Below are positions 17,764 through 26,471 of a stretch of 64,000 nucleotides of DNA, in pieces. The DNA is from an uncultured Azospirillum sp. GTDB taxonomy: Bacteria; Pseudomonadota; Alphaproteobacteria; RF32; CAG-239. Positions within the stretch are counted from its first letter, which is position 1; every line of letters begins with the position of its first letter. The notes below the pieces were generated by a model. It did no database searches and was not told where the DNA came from. It was given only the letters and a program-made list of their open reading frames with translations. The position numbers were made by a program, and so were the translations under genes. The stretch covers positions 1 through 64,000 of the forward strand of contig UQCS01000003.1 in NCBI GenBank assembly GCA_900539605.1, given 5' to 3'.

Positions 17764-18492
17764 ATGTTTAAGCCACTTAAAATACCGGTAAAATTCAAAA
17801 AAATCAACCTGTATAATAGGTATTGGCAAGCCCAAGATTATCACTTCCGCGATTATTTGCATACTTTTACCCGCCAGTTGAAAGTTGACGTCAACAAATC
17901 GTTTCGTCGTGAATTGTACCGCAAACTGATCCACCTGAGTTCTTTATGGATTCCGCTGACCATCTACTTCATTCGCGAAGAAATCACGGTCGGCTTGTTT
18001 ACACTCATCTTTATCGGCAACGGGTTGCTTGAATACGGAAATTTTAAAAAATGGAAATGGGCAAGAATCATATTCGGAGGTCTGTTCTCCAAAACCCTGC
18101 GCCGCAAAGAAAGTGCCCGTAGCCATTTTCAGTTTACCGGTTCCATGTACGTCATGTCGGCAGCCGTTCTGTGCACCGTTTTTTTCAACAAACCGGTTGC
18201 CGTCATTGCCATGACGGTAATGCTGGTTTCCGATGCCTGTTCCGCTTTGTTCGGTAAAGCTTACGGCACCCGTCAGATTTACCACAACAAATCTCTTGAA
18301 GGAACAACGGCCTTCTTTGTCAGTGCCCTGCTGATCAATATGCTGTTTCATAATTTGGAACCGTTTGGCTATGTCAGCGTAATTGCCTGTGTTTTGGCCA
18401 CTTTAGCCGAAGTTTACGAAGAGAAAACCCGGGTTGACGACAATTTGGCCATTCCGCTGGTTATCGGCTTATGCCTGACTTTTCTCAACTGA
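17764..18492 (+). CDS. Dolichol kinase/SEC59/VTE5-like membrane protein
   Basis: A polytopic membrane protein of 242 residues related to the CTP-dependent lipid kinases and cytidylyltransferase-like proteins (SEC59, DGK1, VTE5). Family marks are RRELYRKLIHLSSLW near residue 45, MLVSDACSALFGKAYG, the KSLEGTTAFF segment and DDNLAIPL near the end. The lipid substrate cannot be assigned. It begins 25 bases after alaS and is followed by a small unknown gene, so the three may be cotranscribed. Confidence 0.78.
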   Translation: MFKPLKIPVKFKKINLYNRYWQAQDYHFRDYLHTFTRQLKVDVNKSFRRELYRKLIHLSSLWIPLTIYFIREEITVGLFTLIFIGNGLLEYGNFKKWKWARIIFGGLFSKTLRRKESARSHFQFTGSMYVMSAAVLCTVFFNKPVAVIAMTVMLVSDACSALFGKAYGTRQIYHNKSLEGTTAFFVSALLINMLFHNLEPFGYVSVIACVLATLAEVYEEKTRVDDNLAIPLVIGLCLTFLN

Positions 18493-18501
18493 ACCACCCT
18501 C

Positions 18502-19023
18502 ATGAAACTGTATCATTATATAAGCAAAGGAAATTCGGCACTGGAAGACGGTATTTTTTCTTTCGCCAACAATCCGCAGGCAGAGCTCAGTTATTATTAC
18601 AAACGTTCCGGTACCGATACCCATCGGGGGATCGTCCAATGGATGGAAAGTTGCTTCAGCGGTCGCAGCCGCGGCATCAGAGCTTTTACAGAGCCGATAC
18701 AATGGACTGAAAACAGTTTGTGCCTAAAAAAGTTTATTGAAAATGCAGATATGTTTGCAATCGATCTCGAAGCTCTAAAACGCGACAATCTGTTAGAAGC
18801 CGTGTACGTCAGCCCGCCTGTGTCCGAAGTTCCCGGCATCAGCGAACAAAACACTTTCGATGAGATTCTCTTCAAACTGAATGACACCGATGAGATCAGC
18901 ACTTCTCCGGTCGACTGGAACGCCTGCAACGACAAACTGGGACGCCGGTTTGCTTATGTTCGCTATTACCTGATCATCATCAAAGGCGGTATTATTCCGC
19001 CGCAATACATCACCAAAGAATAA
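18502..19023 (+). CDS. Hypothetical protein (173 aa)
   Basis: I do not recognise this family. The protein is soluble, starts MKLYHYISKGNSALEDGIFSF, and has no signal peptide or membrane segment. It follows the dolichol-kinase-like gene by 9 bases and precedes a strong terminator, so it is the last gene of that transcript. Its codon use looks like that of its neighbours, and the convincing start and tight spacing make it a real gene. Confidence 0.72.
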   Translation: MKLYHYISKGNSALEDGIFSFANNPQAELSYYYKRSGTDTHRGIVQWMESCFSGRSRGIRAFTEPIQWTENSLCLKKFIENADMFAIDLEALKRDNLLEAVYVSPPVSEVPGISEQNTFDEILFKLNDTDEISTSPVDWNACNDKLGRRFAYVRYYLIIIKGGIIPPQYITKE

Positions 19024-19047
19024 TAATCAGTCTTATCTCTCAACAAC

Positions 19048-19083
19048 AAAGCGGGCTCTCTTCGTCAAGACAGCCCGCTTTTA
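19048..19083. terminator. Bidirectional terminator
   Basis: AAAGCGGGCT and AGCCCGCTTT pair across a short loop between two convergent genes (ends at 19023 and 19103), with T-runs in both directions. Confidence 0.85.
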
Positions 19084-19102
19084 TCCTAACACCGAATTTA
19101 TT

Positions 19103-20098
19103 TTACTGCTGTTCAAGATCTCTTGCGGATTGAACAAACTCCTCAAAACTGCCTGACTTTTCAAACAGATCAAAATTGTCGTCCATAAATTCGCAATATT
19201 CCTGCGGTGACAGCAGCCGGTCATATTCCGGTTTCCATGCCAGATCATTGACATTTTTTCCTTCTTGATTCGCCAGTTCAAGCAGAATCAAAAACTTGCG
19301 TTCATCATCAAACTCTTGGTCGATGTTCTTTTTGTAATTTTCCAAAACATTTTCCAACTGTATTTTAAAGAGCCGGTCTTTGTTTACCCATTTTTCCACC
19401 GTAGCAATCTCTGCCTGATAGGTCGTACGAAACTGTTCCGGAAGCTTCTTTAAGTCCACGCCCTGAGCATGACAATAATTGCCGATTGCATTTGAATAAC
19501 GCTCAATAACACCATACGCAAAAGCCATTTTTCCTTCCTGCTCTACCGTCAACCTGTTGTTAAACAGATAAAAATAACCGCCGACAAAAATCAACCCCAA
19601 AAAAGCAAGCACCACCGACAGATCACGGCCATAATTCGCGCGACCGGCCATTTTGTATTTATGACGATAGTTCTCGATTCGAAAAGCGCTCAGGGTTGCA
19701 CCGACAATAATTATCCACCAAATGACCGCCACAATTGGAGTTGACTTTGGGTTACCAAGATCCATATACAGTGCACCGGCTTTATCAACAGTATAAAGCA
19801 ACGCAAACAGCAGCAAAGACCAGCGATACCCTTTTACATTAAGATACAGTAACGGGCACAAAACAAAAGAATAAGCTATTGCATTCTCATAATTGTCCGT
19901 TATTACCGCAGCTACCCAGGTCAGGATTAGAACAAGTGCCGCCGGCCAAAAACGTAAAGACGCATACCATTTGGTTTGTTGATAGTTCTTTGCACATTCA
20001 CGAATATCTTCGCGATCCGCCCATAAAGTTGCGCTCATCCAATTTCTGTTTTGTTCTTTTTTTATCTCAGGCTGTTGTTGGTCATTATTTTCAGTCAT
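19103..20098 (-). CDS. Hypothetical membrane protein (331 aa)
   Basis: Not recognised. The first ~50 residues are polar, then about five hydrophobic segments follow (about 50-190, including FWPAALVLILTWVAAVI and FLGLIFVGGYFYLF). A soluble, charged C-terminal half (about 195-331) is rich in Glu and Lys. It sits 10 bases downstream of the MazG-like gene in the same direction and may be the last gene of the folA-thyA-mazG transcript. No catalytic motif is visible. Confidence 0.7.
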   Translation of the reverse strand: MTENNDQQQPEIKKEQNRNWMSATLWADREDIRECAKNYQQTKWYASLRFWPAALVLILTWVAAVITDNYENAIAYSFVLCPLLYLNVKGYRWSLLLFALLYTVDKAGALYMDLGNPKSTPIVAVIWWIIIVGATLSAFRIENYRHKYKMAGRANYGRDLSVVLAFLGLIFVGGYFYLFNNRLTVEQEGKMAFAYGVIERYSNAIGNYCHAQGVDLKKLPEQFRTTYQAEIATVEKWVNKDRLFKIQLENVLENYKKNIDQEFDDERKFLILLELANQEGKNVNDLAWKPEYDRLLSPQEYCEFMDDNFDLFEKSGSFEEFVQSARDLEQQ

Positions 20099-20108
20099 AT
20101 CAAAATTC

Positions 20109-20513
20109 CTAGTCTTTTTTTTGTTTCATATATTCGGGAGAAAAACCGTGGGGATGTCGGGCGCGAAGCTTTTCCACATTGTGGCGGATAACATCATCCC
20201 AGCTGACGTTTAAAGCAATAGCGGCTTGCGCAACATACCAACAAACGTCACTCAACTCGTCAATTAGTTTCTGTCGATTTTCTTCATTGAGTTCTTTGCC
20301 GTGGAATTTGAGTTTTTTCCACAGATCACCGATTTCTCCCGCTTCGCCGCACAAACCGGCGGCAGCCATATCCATTCGCGCAAAATTGCCGTTCAGCCAT
20401 TTTGAAAGCTCTTGTCCACGTTCCAAGAAAGCGTCATCATTCTTCCCCAACGGCGAAGCAACCTCATCGACAAATTTAGAATATTCATCAAAAAATTTCT
20501 TTATATCATCCAT
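20109..20513 (-). CDS. MazG-like nucleotide pyrophosphohydrolase
   Basis: A 134-residue all-alpha NTP pyrophosphatase of the MazG-like superfamily. The paired acidic motifs are visible as CGEAGEIGDLWKK (about 55-67) and DELSDVCWYVAQAA (about 85-98), which bind magnesium. It probably hydrolyses a noncanonical or excess nucleotide. Its place directly after thyA and folA suggests dNTP-pool maintenance, which is an inference from context. Confidence 0.85.
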   Translation of the reverse strand: MDDIKKFFDEYSKFVDEVASPLGKNDDAFLERGQELSKWLNGNFARMDMAAAGLCGEAGEIGDLWKKLKFHGKELNEENRQKLIDELSDVCWYVAQAAIALNVSWDDVIRHNVEKLRARHPHGFSPEYMKQKKD

Positions 20514-20526
20514 TTAATTATCCTTA

Positions 20527-21312
20527 TTAAACTGCAACTTTAGCTTTTATTGCTTCGTAGCAATGATAATCTACCAGCTCAAAATCTTCATATTTAAACT
20601 GATTGATGTCTTTGACGGCCGGATTGATTTTCATCTGCGGCAAATTCAAAGGCTTACGTTGCAACTGTTCTTTTACCTGCTCAAAATGATTATGATAAAT
20701 ATGCGTATCACCGAGAGTATGTACAAATTCTCCCGGCTGCAGGCCGCAAACCTGAGCAATCATCATCGTGAGTAACGCGTAGGAAGCAATGTTGAACGGT
20801 ACACCGAGAAACATATCGCAACTGCGCTGATACAACATGCACGAAAGTTTGTTGTCAGCAACATAAAACTGAAACATCATATGACACGGCGGCAGACGCA
20901 TTTCGGCGATTTTACCGACGTTCCAGGCCGAAACGATCATGCGGCGATCGTTAGGATTATGCTTAAGCTTTTCAATCACTTCTGCCAGTTGATCTATACC
21001 CTCGCCGTTCCAATTGCGCCACTGCGAACCGTAAACCGGCCCCAAATCGCCGTTTTCGTCCGCCCATTCGTTCCAAATCCGCACACCGTTTTCCTGCAAA
21101 TAACGAATGTTGGTTTCACCTTTGATAAACCACAACAATTCATGAACAATGCTTTTGAGATGCATTTTTTTTGTTGTCATCAACGGAAAACCCTTTTGCA
21201 GGTCAAACCTCATCTGGCGCCCAAACACCGATCTAGTGCCGGTTCCGGTACGATCCATTTTATCAACGCCGTTTTCCATGATATCATTAAGCAAATCTAA
21301 ATATTGCTGCAT
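20527..21312 (-). CDS. thyA: Thymidylate synthase
   Basis: Methylates dUMP to dTMP with methylene-tetrahydrofolate. The 261 residues include RTGTGTRSVFG near the N-terminus, the catalytic C143 in RLPPCHMMFQFY, and the dUMP-binding QRSCDMFLGVPFNIASYALL. Its stop and start codons are arranged with folA so that the folA stop overlaps the thyA start, which indicates translational coupling. DHFR regenerates the tetrahydrofolate that ThyA oxidises. Confidence 0.97.
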   Translation of the reverse strand: MQQYLDLLNDIMENGVDKMDRTGTGTRSVFGRQMRFDLQKGFPLMTTKKMHLKSIVHELLWFIKGETNIRYLQENGVRIWNEWADENGDLGPVYGSQWRNWNGEGIDQLAEVIEKLKHNPNDRRMIVSAWNVGKIAEMRLPPCHMMFQFYVADNKLSCMLYQRSCDMFLGVPFNIASYALLTMMIAQVCGLQPGEFVHTLGDTHIYHNHFEQVKEQLQRKPLNLPQMKINPAVKDINQFKYEDFELVDYHCYEAIKAKVAV

Positions 21313-21887
21313 CAGTCCAGTCCTTCTTCAATAGCTTTGACAATTCTTTTAAGTACATCCTGTTCGACAAACTCTCCCTTACGGACCAGGATTCGAGTCG
21401 TAATATTATCCAGTTCATAATCGCGGGAAATTTGCCGATAATTTTTATTTAAACTCTCAATACAGGGAGTTATACAAACCTTTTCGCCTTTAACATCAAG
21501 ATCAAGAGGACCGTGATAAACACAATCGACCACAATTTCCGGCATCAGTTTGGCCCCACCGGTCATAAACAGCTTATAAACGGTGGCACCGCCGGCAATA
21601 TAAAGATCTTCGTCCCATTCCTTGAACAAATTAACATCGTTAACCACGGCATGCTTTTCGGGATCAGAAACCTGATAAGCCGCATCTAGCGTCAACACAT
21701 AAATTTTGCGGTCGGGAAGCGTACGATTAGGAAAACTTTCATAGGTCGTCTGCCCCGCAACCAGGTTTTGACCTTCGGTGATGCGGCGAAACCGCTGAAA
21801 ATCCGACTTTACATGCCACGGAATTTTCGGCCCGATACCGATAACATTATCATCCTGATGACGGCACCAGATTGCAACTTTGGTCAT
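21312..21887 (-). CDS. folA: Dihydrofolate reductase
   Basis: Reduces dihydrofolate to tetrahydrofolate. The 191-residue protein shows IGIGPKIPWHVKSDFQRFRRIT (substrate and NADPH site), LVAGQTTYESFPNRTLPDR and the IAGGATVYKLF motif. The length is slightly above the usual ~160-170. The family assignment is secure from the motif order. It is the first gene of the folA-thyA-mazG-like operon, with a good promoter upstream. Confidence 0.92.
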   Translation of the reverse strand: MTKVAIWCRHQDDNVIGIGPKIPWHVKSDFQRFRRITEGQNLVAGQTTYESFPNRTLPDRKIYVLTLDAAYQVSDPEKHAVVNDVNLFKEWDEDLYIAGGATVYKLFMTGGAKLMPEIVVDCVYHGPLDLDVKGEKVCITPCIESLNKNYRQISRDYELDNITTRILVRKGEFVEQDVLKRIVKAIEEGLD

Positions 21888-21919
21888 TTTTTCCCTTTCA
21901 TTGTGCTTTTACGACCGCG

Positions 21920-21947
21920 ATTTTAACACCTCGGCGTCGCTTGACAA
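21920..21947 (-). promoter_or_regulatory. Sigma70-type promoter of the folA operon
   Basis: On the minus strand TTGTCA (21942-21947) and TAAAAT (21920-21925) are 16 bases apart, each one base from consensus. They lie about 35 bases before the folA start. Confidence 0.65.
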
Positions 21948-21989
21948 GTCCGTCGCGCAAGTTATCACACAATTATTTATGCAAACCAC

Positions 21990-22018
21990 TTGCAAAATAT
22001 CTTTTAATCGCCTAAAAT
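21990..22018 (+). promoter_or_regulatory. Promoter of ssrA (tmRNA)
   Basis: TTGCAA (21990-21995) and TAAAAT (22013-22018) with exactly 17 bases between them. Transcription would start near 22025, at the beginning of the permuted tmRNA precursor. Confidence 0.7.
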
Positions 22019-22024
22019 ATAAGT

Positions 22025-22335
22025 GTTGATCAATCAACTATGACACTAGAGGCTATGTGGAATAGATATTCTGGACCCGGGGGCAGTACCCGGCGCCTCC
22101 ACCAAAATTTTCAACGGGGGCGAGACAGGATTGACAGGGTATAATAAAGGCATTTTGCTGTGTTCGGTGAGATACCACCGTTATCGGTTCAAAATAAAAT
22201 GAATGCTAACGATAATGAATTAGCACCTGTTGCTTTGGCTGCTTAATTGGTAGCTGCAACAAACGCAAATCCTCATAACTATGGTTAGTTGTGAGTGGGG
22301 AGTGAGCCACCCAGCAACAGAACGGCTCATTTTTT
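22025..22335 (+). ncRNA. ssrA: Two-piece (circularly permuted) tmRNA
   Basis: Rescues stalled ribosomes and tags the nascent chain for proteolysis. The gene is permuted as in other alphaproteobacteria. The acceptor piece comes first: a T arm with GGACCCGGGGGCAGTACCCGG, then CGCCTCC-ACCA ending at 22104. After an 11-base linker the coding piece starts at 22116 with GGGGGCG, which pairs with CGCCTCC to form the 7-bp acceptor stem. The tag frame (22205-22246) encodes ANDNELAPVALAA and a TAA stop. Pseudoknot-like sequence follows, then a terminator. The exact processed ends are not certain. A 5' palindrome GTTGATCAATCAAC (22025-22038) may mark the precursor end. Confidence 0.93.
22303..22335 (+). 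terminator. Terminator of ssrA
   Basis: TGAGCC (22303-22308) pairs with GGCTCA (22324-22329) and six Ts follow. Its six-base stem and long loop make it moderate in strength, and sspB starts only 27 bases later. Confidence 0.65.
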
Positions 22336-22362
22336 AAGTTTAAAAAGAGGAAACGGCCGCAA

Positions 22363-22818
22363 ATGGAAAAATATTTAAATGAAATCAATTATGACCGGTT
22401 GGTGGAAAACGCCCTGAAACACGTCGTCATTGATGCTTTAAAAATTGTTGAAAAACAAGGACTGCCCGGCGACCATCACTTTTATATCGCTTTTCGTACC
22501 GATTATCCGGGGGTGCAGATAGATGAACTGATCCGCAGCCAATACCCCAAAGAAATGACTATTGTGCTGCAAAACCAGTTTTCCGACCTCAAAGTTGGTG
22601 CCGCGGGGTTCAGCGTCACACTCAAATTCAGCCGCGTTCCCTATGTTTTAGAAATTCCTTTTGCCGCAGTAACCTATTTTGGGGATCCGAGTGTTCGTTT
22701 CGGCATCAGTTTCGGAAGCGAACTCGACAGTAACACGCCCGAAGCCGAAGCGACGCCGGCCCGTAAAAACGCCGACGTGGTCTCCATCGACGCTTTTCGG
22801 AAAAACGGCAATGCTTAA
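22363..22818 (+). CDS. sspB: SspB-type ClpXP adaptor
   Basis: Tethers ssrA-tagged proteins to ClpX and so speeds their degradation. The 151 residues match the alphaproteobacterial SspB family: an N-terminal helix region (YDRLVENALKHVV), the beta-rich substrate-binding fold with HHFYIAFRTDYPGVQI and MTIVLQNQF, and a flexible tail ending NADVVSIDAFRKN, where the ClpX-binding motif of SspB proteins sits. It starts 27 bases after the tmRNA terminator with no obvious promoter of its own, so it may depend on read-through from ssrA. The following RHH gene overlaps it. Confidence 0.88.
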   Translation: MEKYLNEINYDRLVENALKHVVIDALKIVEKQGLPGDHHFYIAFRTDYPGVQIDELIRSQYPKEMTIVLQNQFSDLKVGAAGFSVTLKFSRVPYVLEIPFAAVTYFGDPSVRFGISFGSELDSNTPEAEATPARKNADVVSIDAFRKNGNA

Positions 22819-23029
22819 AAAGTCGGTTATTATCGCCGGACGCCACTATACCAGCATTTCACTCGAAAAAGAGTTTTTTGACGAGTTGCTTAATATCTGC
22901 AACCGGCGCAATATTTCTCTCAATCAACTGATCACGGAAATAGATACCGGACGAAGCGAAAAAAACAATCTTTCATCGGCCGTACGCATTTATATCCTCA
23001 ATAGTCTCAAAAAGCAAATTTCGGCTTAA
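22811..23029 (+). CDS. Ribbon-helix-helix domain protein
   Basis: A 72-residue putative DNA-binding protein of the RHH_4 type. The pattern SVIIAGRHYTSISLEKEFFDEL, then ISLNQLITEIDTGR and NLSSAVRIYIL, follows that family along its whole length. Its ATG overlaps the last eight bases of sspB (ATGCTTAA), pointing to coupled translation. Its regulatory target is unknown. A longer upstream extension in this frame overlaps sspB and is not credible. Confidence 0.82.
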   Translation: MLKKSVIIAGRHYTSISLEKEFFDELLNICNRRNISLNQLITEIDTGRSEKNNLSSAVRIYILNSLKKQISA

Positions 23030-23110
23030 TATTCTAATAAAGATTGCTTACTCTTTCTTTTTGCGTTAACATGTTCCTCATTATAATTTTCAACAAGCGG
23101 AGCTTGTGTC

Positions 23111-24775
23111 ATGGCAAATTGGTTTTCCAGAATGTTTCTGGGTTCGGTCGTAATCGGTTCTCTTTCGGGTTCCTCGGCACAGGCAGCCGATAACAGTCAC
23201 GCAGATGCCCGGACCGATCCGGTAGAAATTCCGGCAGACGTCCGTAAAGGACTTTCAGACATTCGTATTTTCAAAAACGTCATCTCGATTGAACGCGATA
23301 CCCCTCTTCCCGGCAGCTGGAGCGGCGGCGGCCACAATCAGGAAATAAAAGCCCACTACGACCATTCTCATCGCAGAGTGGTTTGCCAAACCTATTCTGT
23401 CAGTGATCAGATTGCATATCTTCGCGCCCGTCATCACGATGACCAACTTCCGCGTAGTGATTTTGCTGCTGCTTTGCAAGAATTTCACCAGATGTTAAAA
23501 GCAGTCAAATATCCCGGTCCGCTGCCTAAATCACTGGAAGAAGTTCAAAATGTTCTCTCCTCAGCCGAAACCGTTTTAAGCAAAAAAAACATGCAAAATG
23601 TGCGCCGGGCTGCCTCTGAAACCGGTTTGGAAGCTGCCGCCGACTTCTCTCAATCCATTGAAAATGTCAATCGCGAAAATACTTCCCCTCATGTTGTCAC
23701 ACACGAGCTTGAGCACGGACAAACCGCCTTCGTCAAAGAAAAAGCCCTGCTCCCTTCCTCTTTGCTGTCTCCTCAGGATTATCTGCTGTTCAGCATGGCG
23801 GATGAACTCAATTCTTTTTGTAAAGAAGGTGAAATGATGGGAAAAACACCGCAGCAGGTCATCGACGAATTTCGACGAATTCATCAAGGCGGATATCTGC
23901 AACGCAATTCGGAGGCCGTTTTTAATTCTTTCAGTTATTGGAATTCCGAAACTTACAAGCATTCTTATGCTCAAAATCTTGATTTAAAAGCCGCATTGCA
24001 AATTACCGCTGCCACACCGATCGTCTTTGGCGAAACTTTTACCGCAAACCTCAATGGACAGTCTTATGCAATATCAAAATGCATTCGCGAGTCGGATCAG
24101 AGCTTTTGCTATACCGTTATGGAAGACGGAAAACGGCAGCGTTTGCCCGACGGAAGCACCATTACCGCACCCGACGGCAAAAAATACGAAGCCAACATCC
24201 TGTACGCCTCAAACGGCAAACCGCTGACGGATCGACAAGGCCACAAAAATGCCGGATACGGATACTGGGATGAGCAAGAAGGTTGGAGTCTTAAACTGGC
24301 CGAAAACCGGATGCAGGCACAAGACAATTTCAGCCACGGCAATTTTGAAAAACTGATGACGGAGAAATTCGGTGAAAAATCGCCCGACAATACGCTGCGC
24401 CGTCTGATCGAAGCCGAACTGGAACAATATCGCCAAAGCCTCGATTATCAAAAGCTGTCCGGCATGTATACAACGGAAACGATCGATCCGGCTTATGTGA
24501 CAGACTGCCAAACCACCCCGCTGACCGACGATTATGTCCGTGCCGGGAATCTGTTCCGCGCCAAGACAAACGATAACAATACAAATTTGGTCGACATTAC
24601 CGATAACTACACCAAACAGGGGATCATCAGCAAACATATTGACTACGCCCGTGCGGCTCTGTCAGACAAAAGCACAAATCCAGAAACGGCTCAGGCTCGG
24701 CAGACTCCCCAAAGCCGCGGCGATTATAATCAGTTTATCGAAACCTACAAACAACTGGGACAACAACGAAAGTAG
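23111..24775 (+). CDS. Secreted protein with HExxH motif, possible zinc metallopeptidase
   Basis: A 554-residue protein I cannot place in a named family. It has a signal peptide (MANWFSRMFLGSVVIGSLSG, cleavage near the AQA at 23-25). HELEH at 198-202 within VVTHELEHGQ fits a zinc-metallopeptidase helix (HExxH). A downstream ADELNSFCKEGE segment offers E232 as a possible third ligand 30 residues later, a spacing seen in gluzincin-like and 'putative metallopeptidase' families. The C-terminal part (about 300-554) has no clear motif. An open-frame start with its own upstream gap suggests a monocistronic gene. The peptidase call rests on the motif alone. Confidence 0.55.
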   Translation: MANWFSRMFLGSVVIGSLSGSSAQAADNSHADARTDPVEIPADVRKGLSDIRIFKNVISIERDTPLPGSWSGGGHNQEIKAHYDHSHRRVVCQTYSVSDQIAYLRARHHDDQLPRSDFAAALQEFHQMLKAVKYPGPLPKSLEEVQNVLSSAETVLSKKNMQNVRRAASETGLEAAADFSQSIENVNRENTSPHVVTHELEHGQTAFVKEKALLPSSLLSPQDYLLFSMADELNSFCKEGEMMGKTPQQVIDEFRRIHQGGYLQRNSEAVFNSFSYWNSETYKHSYAQNLDLKAALQITAATPIVFGETFTANLNGQSYAISKCIRESDQSFCYTVMEDGKRQRLPDGSTITAPDGKKYEANILYASNGKPLTDRQGHKNAGYGYWDEQEGWSLKLAENRMQAQDNFSHGNFEKLMTEKFGEKSPDNTLRRLIEAELEQYRQSLDYQKLSGMYTTETIDPAYVTDCQTTPLTDDYVRAGNLFRAKTNDNNTNLVDITDNYTKQGIISKHIDYARAALSDKSTNPETAQARQTPQSRGDYNQFIETYKQLGQQRK

Positions 24776-24812
24776 CTTTTATCTTCAAGAATTTTCCCCT
24801 GCACGACAACGA

Positions 24813-24838
24813 AAAAGCCCCGCAGTTGCGGGGCTTTT
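24813..24838. terminator. Bidirectional terminator
   Basis: A perfect 12-bp stem (AAAAGCCCCGCA / TGCGGGGCTTTT) with a two-base centre between convergent genes ending at 24775 and 24864. Confidence 0.9.
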
Positions 24839-24863
24839 ATAAAAATGCGGCACTCAGACGGCT

Positions 24864-25625
24864 CTATTCCTCGGTTTCGTCATCAACCTCGGTTTCATTG
24901 TCCGCCGAAATCATCGGAAGGTCGTTTTCTTCTCCCGTCAACTCGTTTTTACGCCGGCGGCCGCGACGTTTTTTCTGCGGTTTTTTGCGTTGCACGGCAC
25001 TGATAACGTAATTGCCGGCAATTTTATACAAATCGGTCAAATGCCCGTTATACATATGGTCACCGTCTTCGATCATCGCAAAATCAACCTCGACGCTGCG
25101 CTGTCCGTTAAGCCGCTTGGCCAAAGCCGATACCGTTGCCGGCGTGACAATTTCGTCCTGTCCACCCTGAACAATCAGCCCCGAAGTCGGGCATGGCGCC
25201 AGAAAAGAAAAATCTTTTTCGTTGGCCGGCGGAGAAACGGCAATAAAATTGTTGATATCGGGACGACGCATCAACAACTGCAGCCCGACCCACGCGCCGA
25301 AAGAATAACCCGCAATCCAGCATTGACGCGCTTCCGGATTTACCGACTGCAGCCAGTCAAGAGCCACCGTTGCGTCCGAAAGTTCGCCCGGACCGTCTTC
25401 AAACTGCCCCTGCGAACGGCCGACGCCGCGAAAATTGAAACGAAGAACCGAAAACCCCAGATCTTTAAAACAACTGAACAAAGCATACACAACCTTATTG
25501 CTCATTGTTCCGCCGTATTGGGGATGGGGATGCAAAATCAGGGCAATCGGCGCGCCGGGACGGCTGCTTTGATGATAACGTCCCTCTATTCTGCCGGCAT
25601 GGCCGTTAAACAATACTTCTGTCAT
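24864..25625 (-). CDS. Alpha/beta hydrolase
   Basis: A 253-residue cytosolic hydrolase of the dienelactone-hydrolase/YbgI-like serine group. LILHPHPQYGGTMSNKVV near residue 30 and the nucleophile elbow GYSFGAWVG (about 105-113) are clear. VQGGQDEIVTP supplies the acid and DGDHMYNG the histidine. The last ~45 residues are a low-complexity tail, first basic (KKPQKKRRGRRRKN) and then acidic. The substrate is unknown. Confidence 0.85.
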   Translation of the reverse strand: MTEVLFNGHAGRIEGRYHQSSRPGAPIALILHPHPQYGGTMSNKVVYALFSCFKDLGFSVLRFNFRGVGRSQGQFEDGPGELSDATVALDWLQSVNPEARQCWIAGYSFGAWVGLQLLMRRPDINNFIAVSPPANEKDFSFLAPCPTSGLIVQGGQDEIVTPATVSALAKRLNGQRSVEVDFAMIEDGDHMYNGHLTDLYKIAGNYVISAVQRKKPQKKRRGRRRKNELTGEENDLPMISADNETEVDDETEE

Positions 25626-25856
25626 CTGGCAATCTCTTTTAAATCTTGAATTTAGTCATTTTTGTTATACAATATATTTAAATACTGTATAAAACGTTAA
25701 TTTTAGGGAATATATCACATATCAACCGCAAAATACAAGCATAATCTTTCTCGACGGCAGGCGGTAAGGGCTTTTTTAAGATGTAACCGAAATGTAACTA
25801 TTATTTTTGATTAATATATGCTACTATAACCATAGTGGAACATTGTGGAGGCAAGA

Positions 25857-26459
25857 ATGAAAAAATTATTCAGTATTTTGGCAATGGCTGCGGCTTTGGT
25901 AACCGCCAAAGGCGTATCAGCCCAATTGCCGGCCAACCCTTGGGATATCAGCCCTAACGACGGAACTTTTGATAACGTCGATTACTCAACCACAACCCGG
26001 GATTCCGTAACTAACGCACCAATGTACAGCAACGGTCCGACCGACGGCGAAGTTCTTCCGGTAGATCCGTGGGCCAAAGCCCGCGATAAAAGCGGCATTG
26101 AAACCTGGCGCGGTTCCGCCCAGCACGGCCGCTTGAATTACATCGGCGAAGCAACCACTTACAGCGATGCTCAGGGACAAGAAATGATTGCGCCGGAAGT
26201 TAACCGCCACAATATGCTGGTTGCCTTGGAACATCTGAGAAAACTCGGCTACAAGATTCCTGACAGTTATGACCAGAAGATCAAAAATCTTCCCAACGCC
26301 TATCGCCAAATCCTGCGCGAAAACTATGAAAATGTCCACAGCGCCGACGATCCGTTCGGAAAAAGCTTTGTTCATATCATGGACGGCATTGAAGAAGGAA
26401 CCGGACTCGACCTGGAAAACATTTTGTTTAACTCGCTTAATATTTTAGGCACGGACTAA
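25857..26459 (+). CDS. Secreted hypothetical protein (200 aa)
   Basis: Not recognised. The N-terminus MKKLFSILAMAAALVTAKGVSA is a clear signal peptide ending with the VSA cleavage box. The ATG at 25857 is preceded by GGAGG at seven bases. The mature part is hydrophilic, with repeated Asp/Asn-Pro-Trp motifs (ANPWDISPNDG, VDPWAKARDK). It pairs with another small secreted gene 12 bases downstream and probably forms a two-gene operon with it. Confidence 0.75.
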   Translation: MKKLFSILAMAAALVTAKGVSAQLPANPWDISPNDGTFDNVDYSTTTRDSVTNAPMYSNGPTDGEVLPVDPWAKARDKSGIETWRGSAQHGRLNYIGEATTYSDAQGQEMIAPEVNRHNMLVALEHLRKLGYKIPDSYDQKIKNLPNAYRQILRENYENVHSADDPFGKSFVHIMDGIEEGTGLDLENILFNSLNILGTD

Positions 26460-26471
26460 AGAGGTTTTGCC

